Origin: Methylococcales bacterium
GTDB taxonomy: Bacteria > Pseudomonadota > Gammaproteobacteria > Methylococcales > Methylomonadaceae
DNA length: 5,064 bases
Assembly (NCBI GenBank): GCA_023134955.1
Contig: JAGLUC010000175.1
Location: 1-5,064, forward strand
Reading direction: 5' to 3'
Position 1 is the stretch's first letter. Every line of letters begins with the position of its first letter. The notes beneath the pieces were generated by a model that saw only the letters and a list, made by a program, of their open reading frames with translations, did no database searches and was not told the DNA's origin. The position numbers were made by a program, and so were the translations under genes. Positions 4,984-5,064 of the stretch are shown here, one piece after another.

Positions 4984-5011
4984 TCTCTTGCTGGAGAGTT
5001 GGGTGAGGAGG
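4981..5011. repeat. Decayed dispersed repeat-like sequence
   Basis: CCCTCTCTTGCTGGAGAG followed by TTGGGTGAGGAGG resembles a repeat I recall as common between genes in many bacterial genomes (CCCTCTCC..GGAGAGGG..GGGTGAGGG). CTCTC (4983-4987) and GAGAG (4994-4998) form a 5-bp stem around TTGCTG. It shares its CCC with the preceding hairpin, so the two folds compete. Recognition is from memory. Confidence 0.4.
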
Positions 5012-5030
5012 AATAAAATAATTTTCTTTT

Positions 5031-5047
5031 GCCAATGGCTTTTTTTT
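5031..5047 (+). terminator. Very weak terminator-like hairpin with T-run
   Basis: GCC (5031-5033) and GGC (5037-5039) can form only a 3-bp stem around AAT, followed by eight T (5040-5047). The T-run is right for an intrinsic terminator but the stem is too short to be convincing. It is listed because it is the only such candidate after the operon. Confidence 0.15.
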
Positions 5048-5064
5048 ACCTCTAAAAATAAAAA

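Overview
The window comes from a fairly AT-rich bacterial chromosome, most likely a gammaproteobacterium. Three things point that way: the tail of a REP-associated tyrosine transposase (RAYT) with a REP-like palindrome after it, a sequence matching the type I-F CRISPR repeat (a type found mostly in Gammaproteobacteria), and a tightly packed operon of HcnABC/opine-oxidase type. The genus cannot be fixed from the sequence alone.

Left part (1-548): the C-terminal end of a RAYT ends at 159. A REP-like hairpin follows (168-189), then a run of eight C, then one complete solitary 28-nt type I-F CRISPR repeat (218-245) with no partner repeat, no array and no cas gene in view. The rest, to 548, is AT-rich and non-coding. 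It holds a 10-bp direct repeat (375-384 and 409-418), a 12-bp inverted repeat and probably the promoter of the operon that follows.

Central part (549-4407): four same-strand genes in a row with 3-nt or ATGA-type junctions. They encode an ornithine cyclodeaminase/mu-crystallin-family protein, a small [2Fe-2S] protein, an FAD/NAD(P)-fold subunit with a C-terminal BFD-like Fe-S domain, and a DAO-fold FAD subunit. Genes two to four form a three-subunit flavin/Fe-S amine or amino-acid dehydrogenase of the HcnABC / opine oxidase / D-hydroxyproline dehydrogenase type. A fifth gene (4580-4936) encodes a RidA-family imine deaminase. The likely logic is this: the dehydrogenase oxidises an amino acid, N-substituted amino acid or opine to an imine; RidA hydrolyses reactive imine/enamine; and the cyclodeaminase-like protein acts on an imino acid or related intermediate. 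The substrate is not evident.

Between the fourth gene and ridA lies a 159-bp, almost fully palindromic element (4407-4565) that looks like a MITE. It is flanked by a TTA direct repeat. Removing it with one TTA copy restores an ordinary operon junction in which the stop codon is kept and overlaps the ridA ribosome binding site. In the + strand transcript every non-Watson-Crick pair in the two long helices, apart from one G-G mismatch, is a G-U wobble.

Right end (4937-5064): no gene. It holds a hairpin, a decayed dispersed-repeat-like sequence and a weak T-run hairpin. None is a convincing terminator.

The two observations most worth pursuing are the solitary I-F CRISPR repeat and the palindromic element in the operon.
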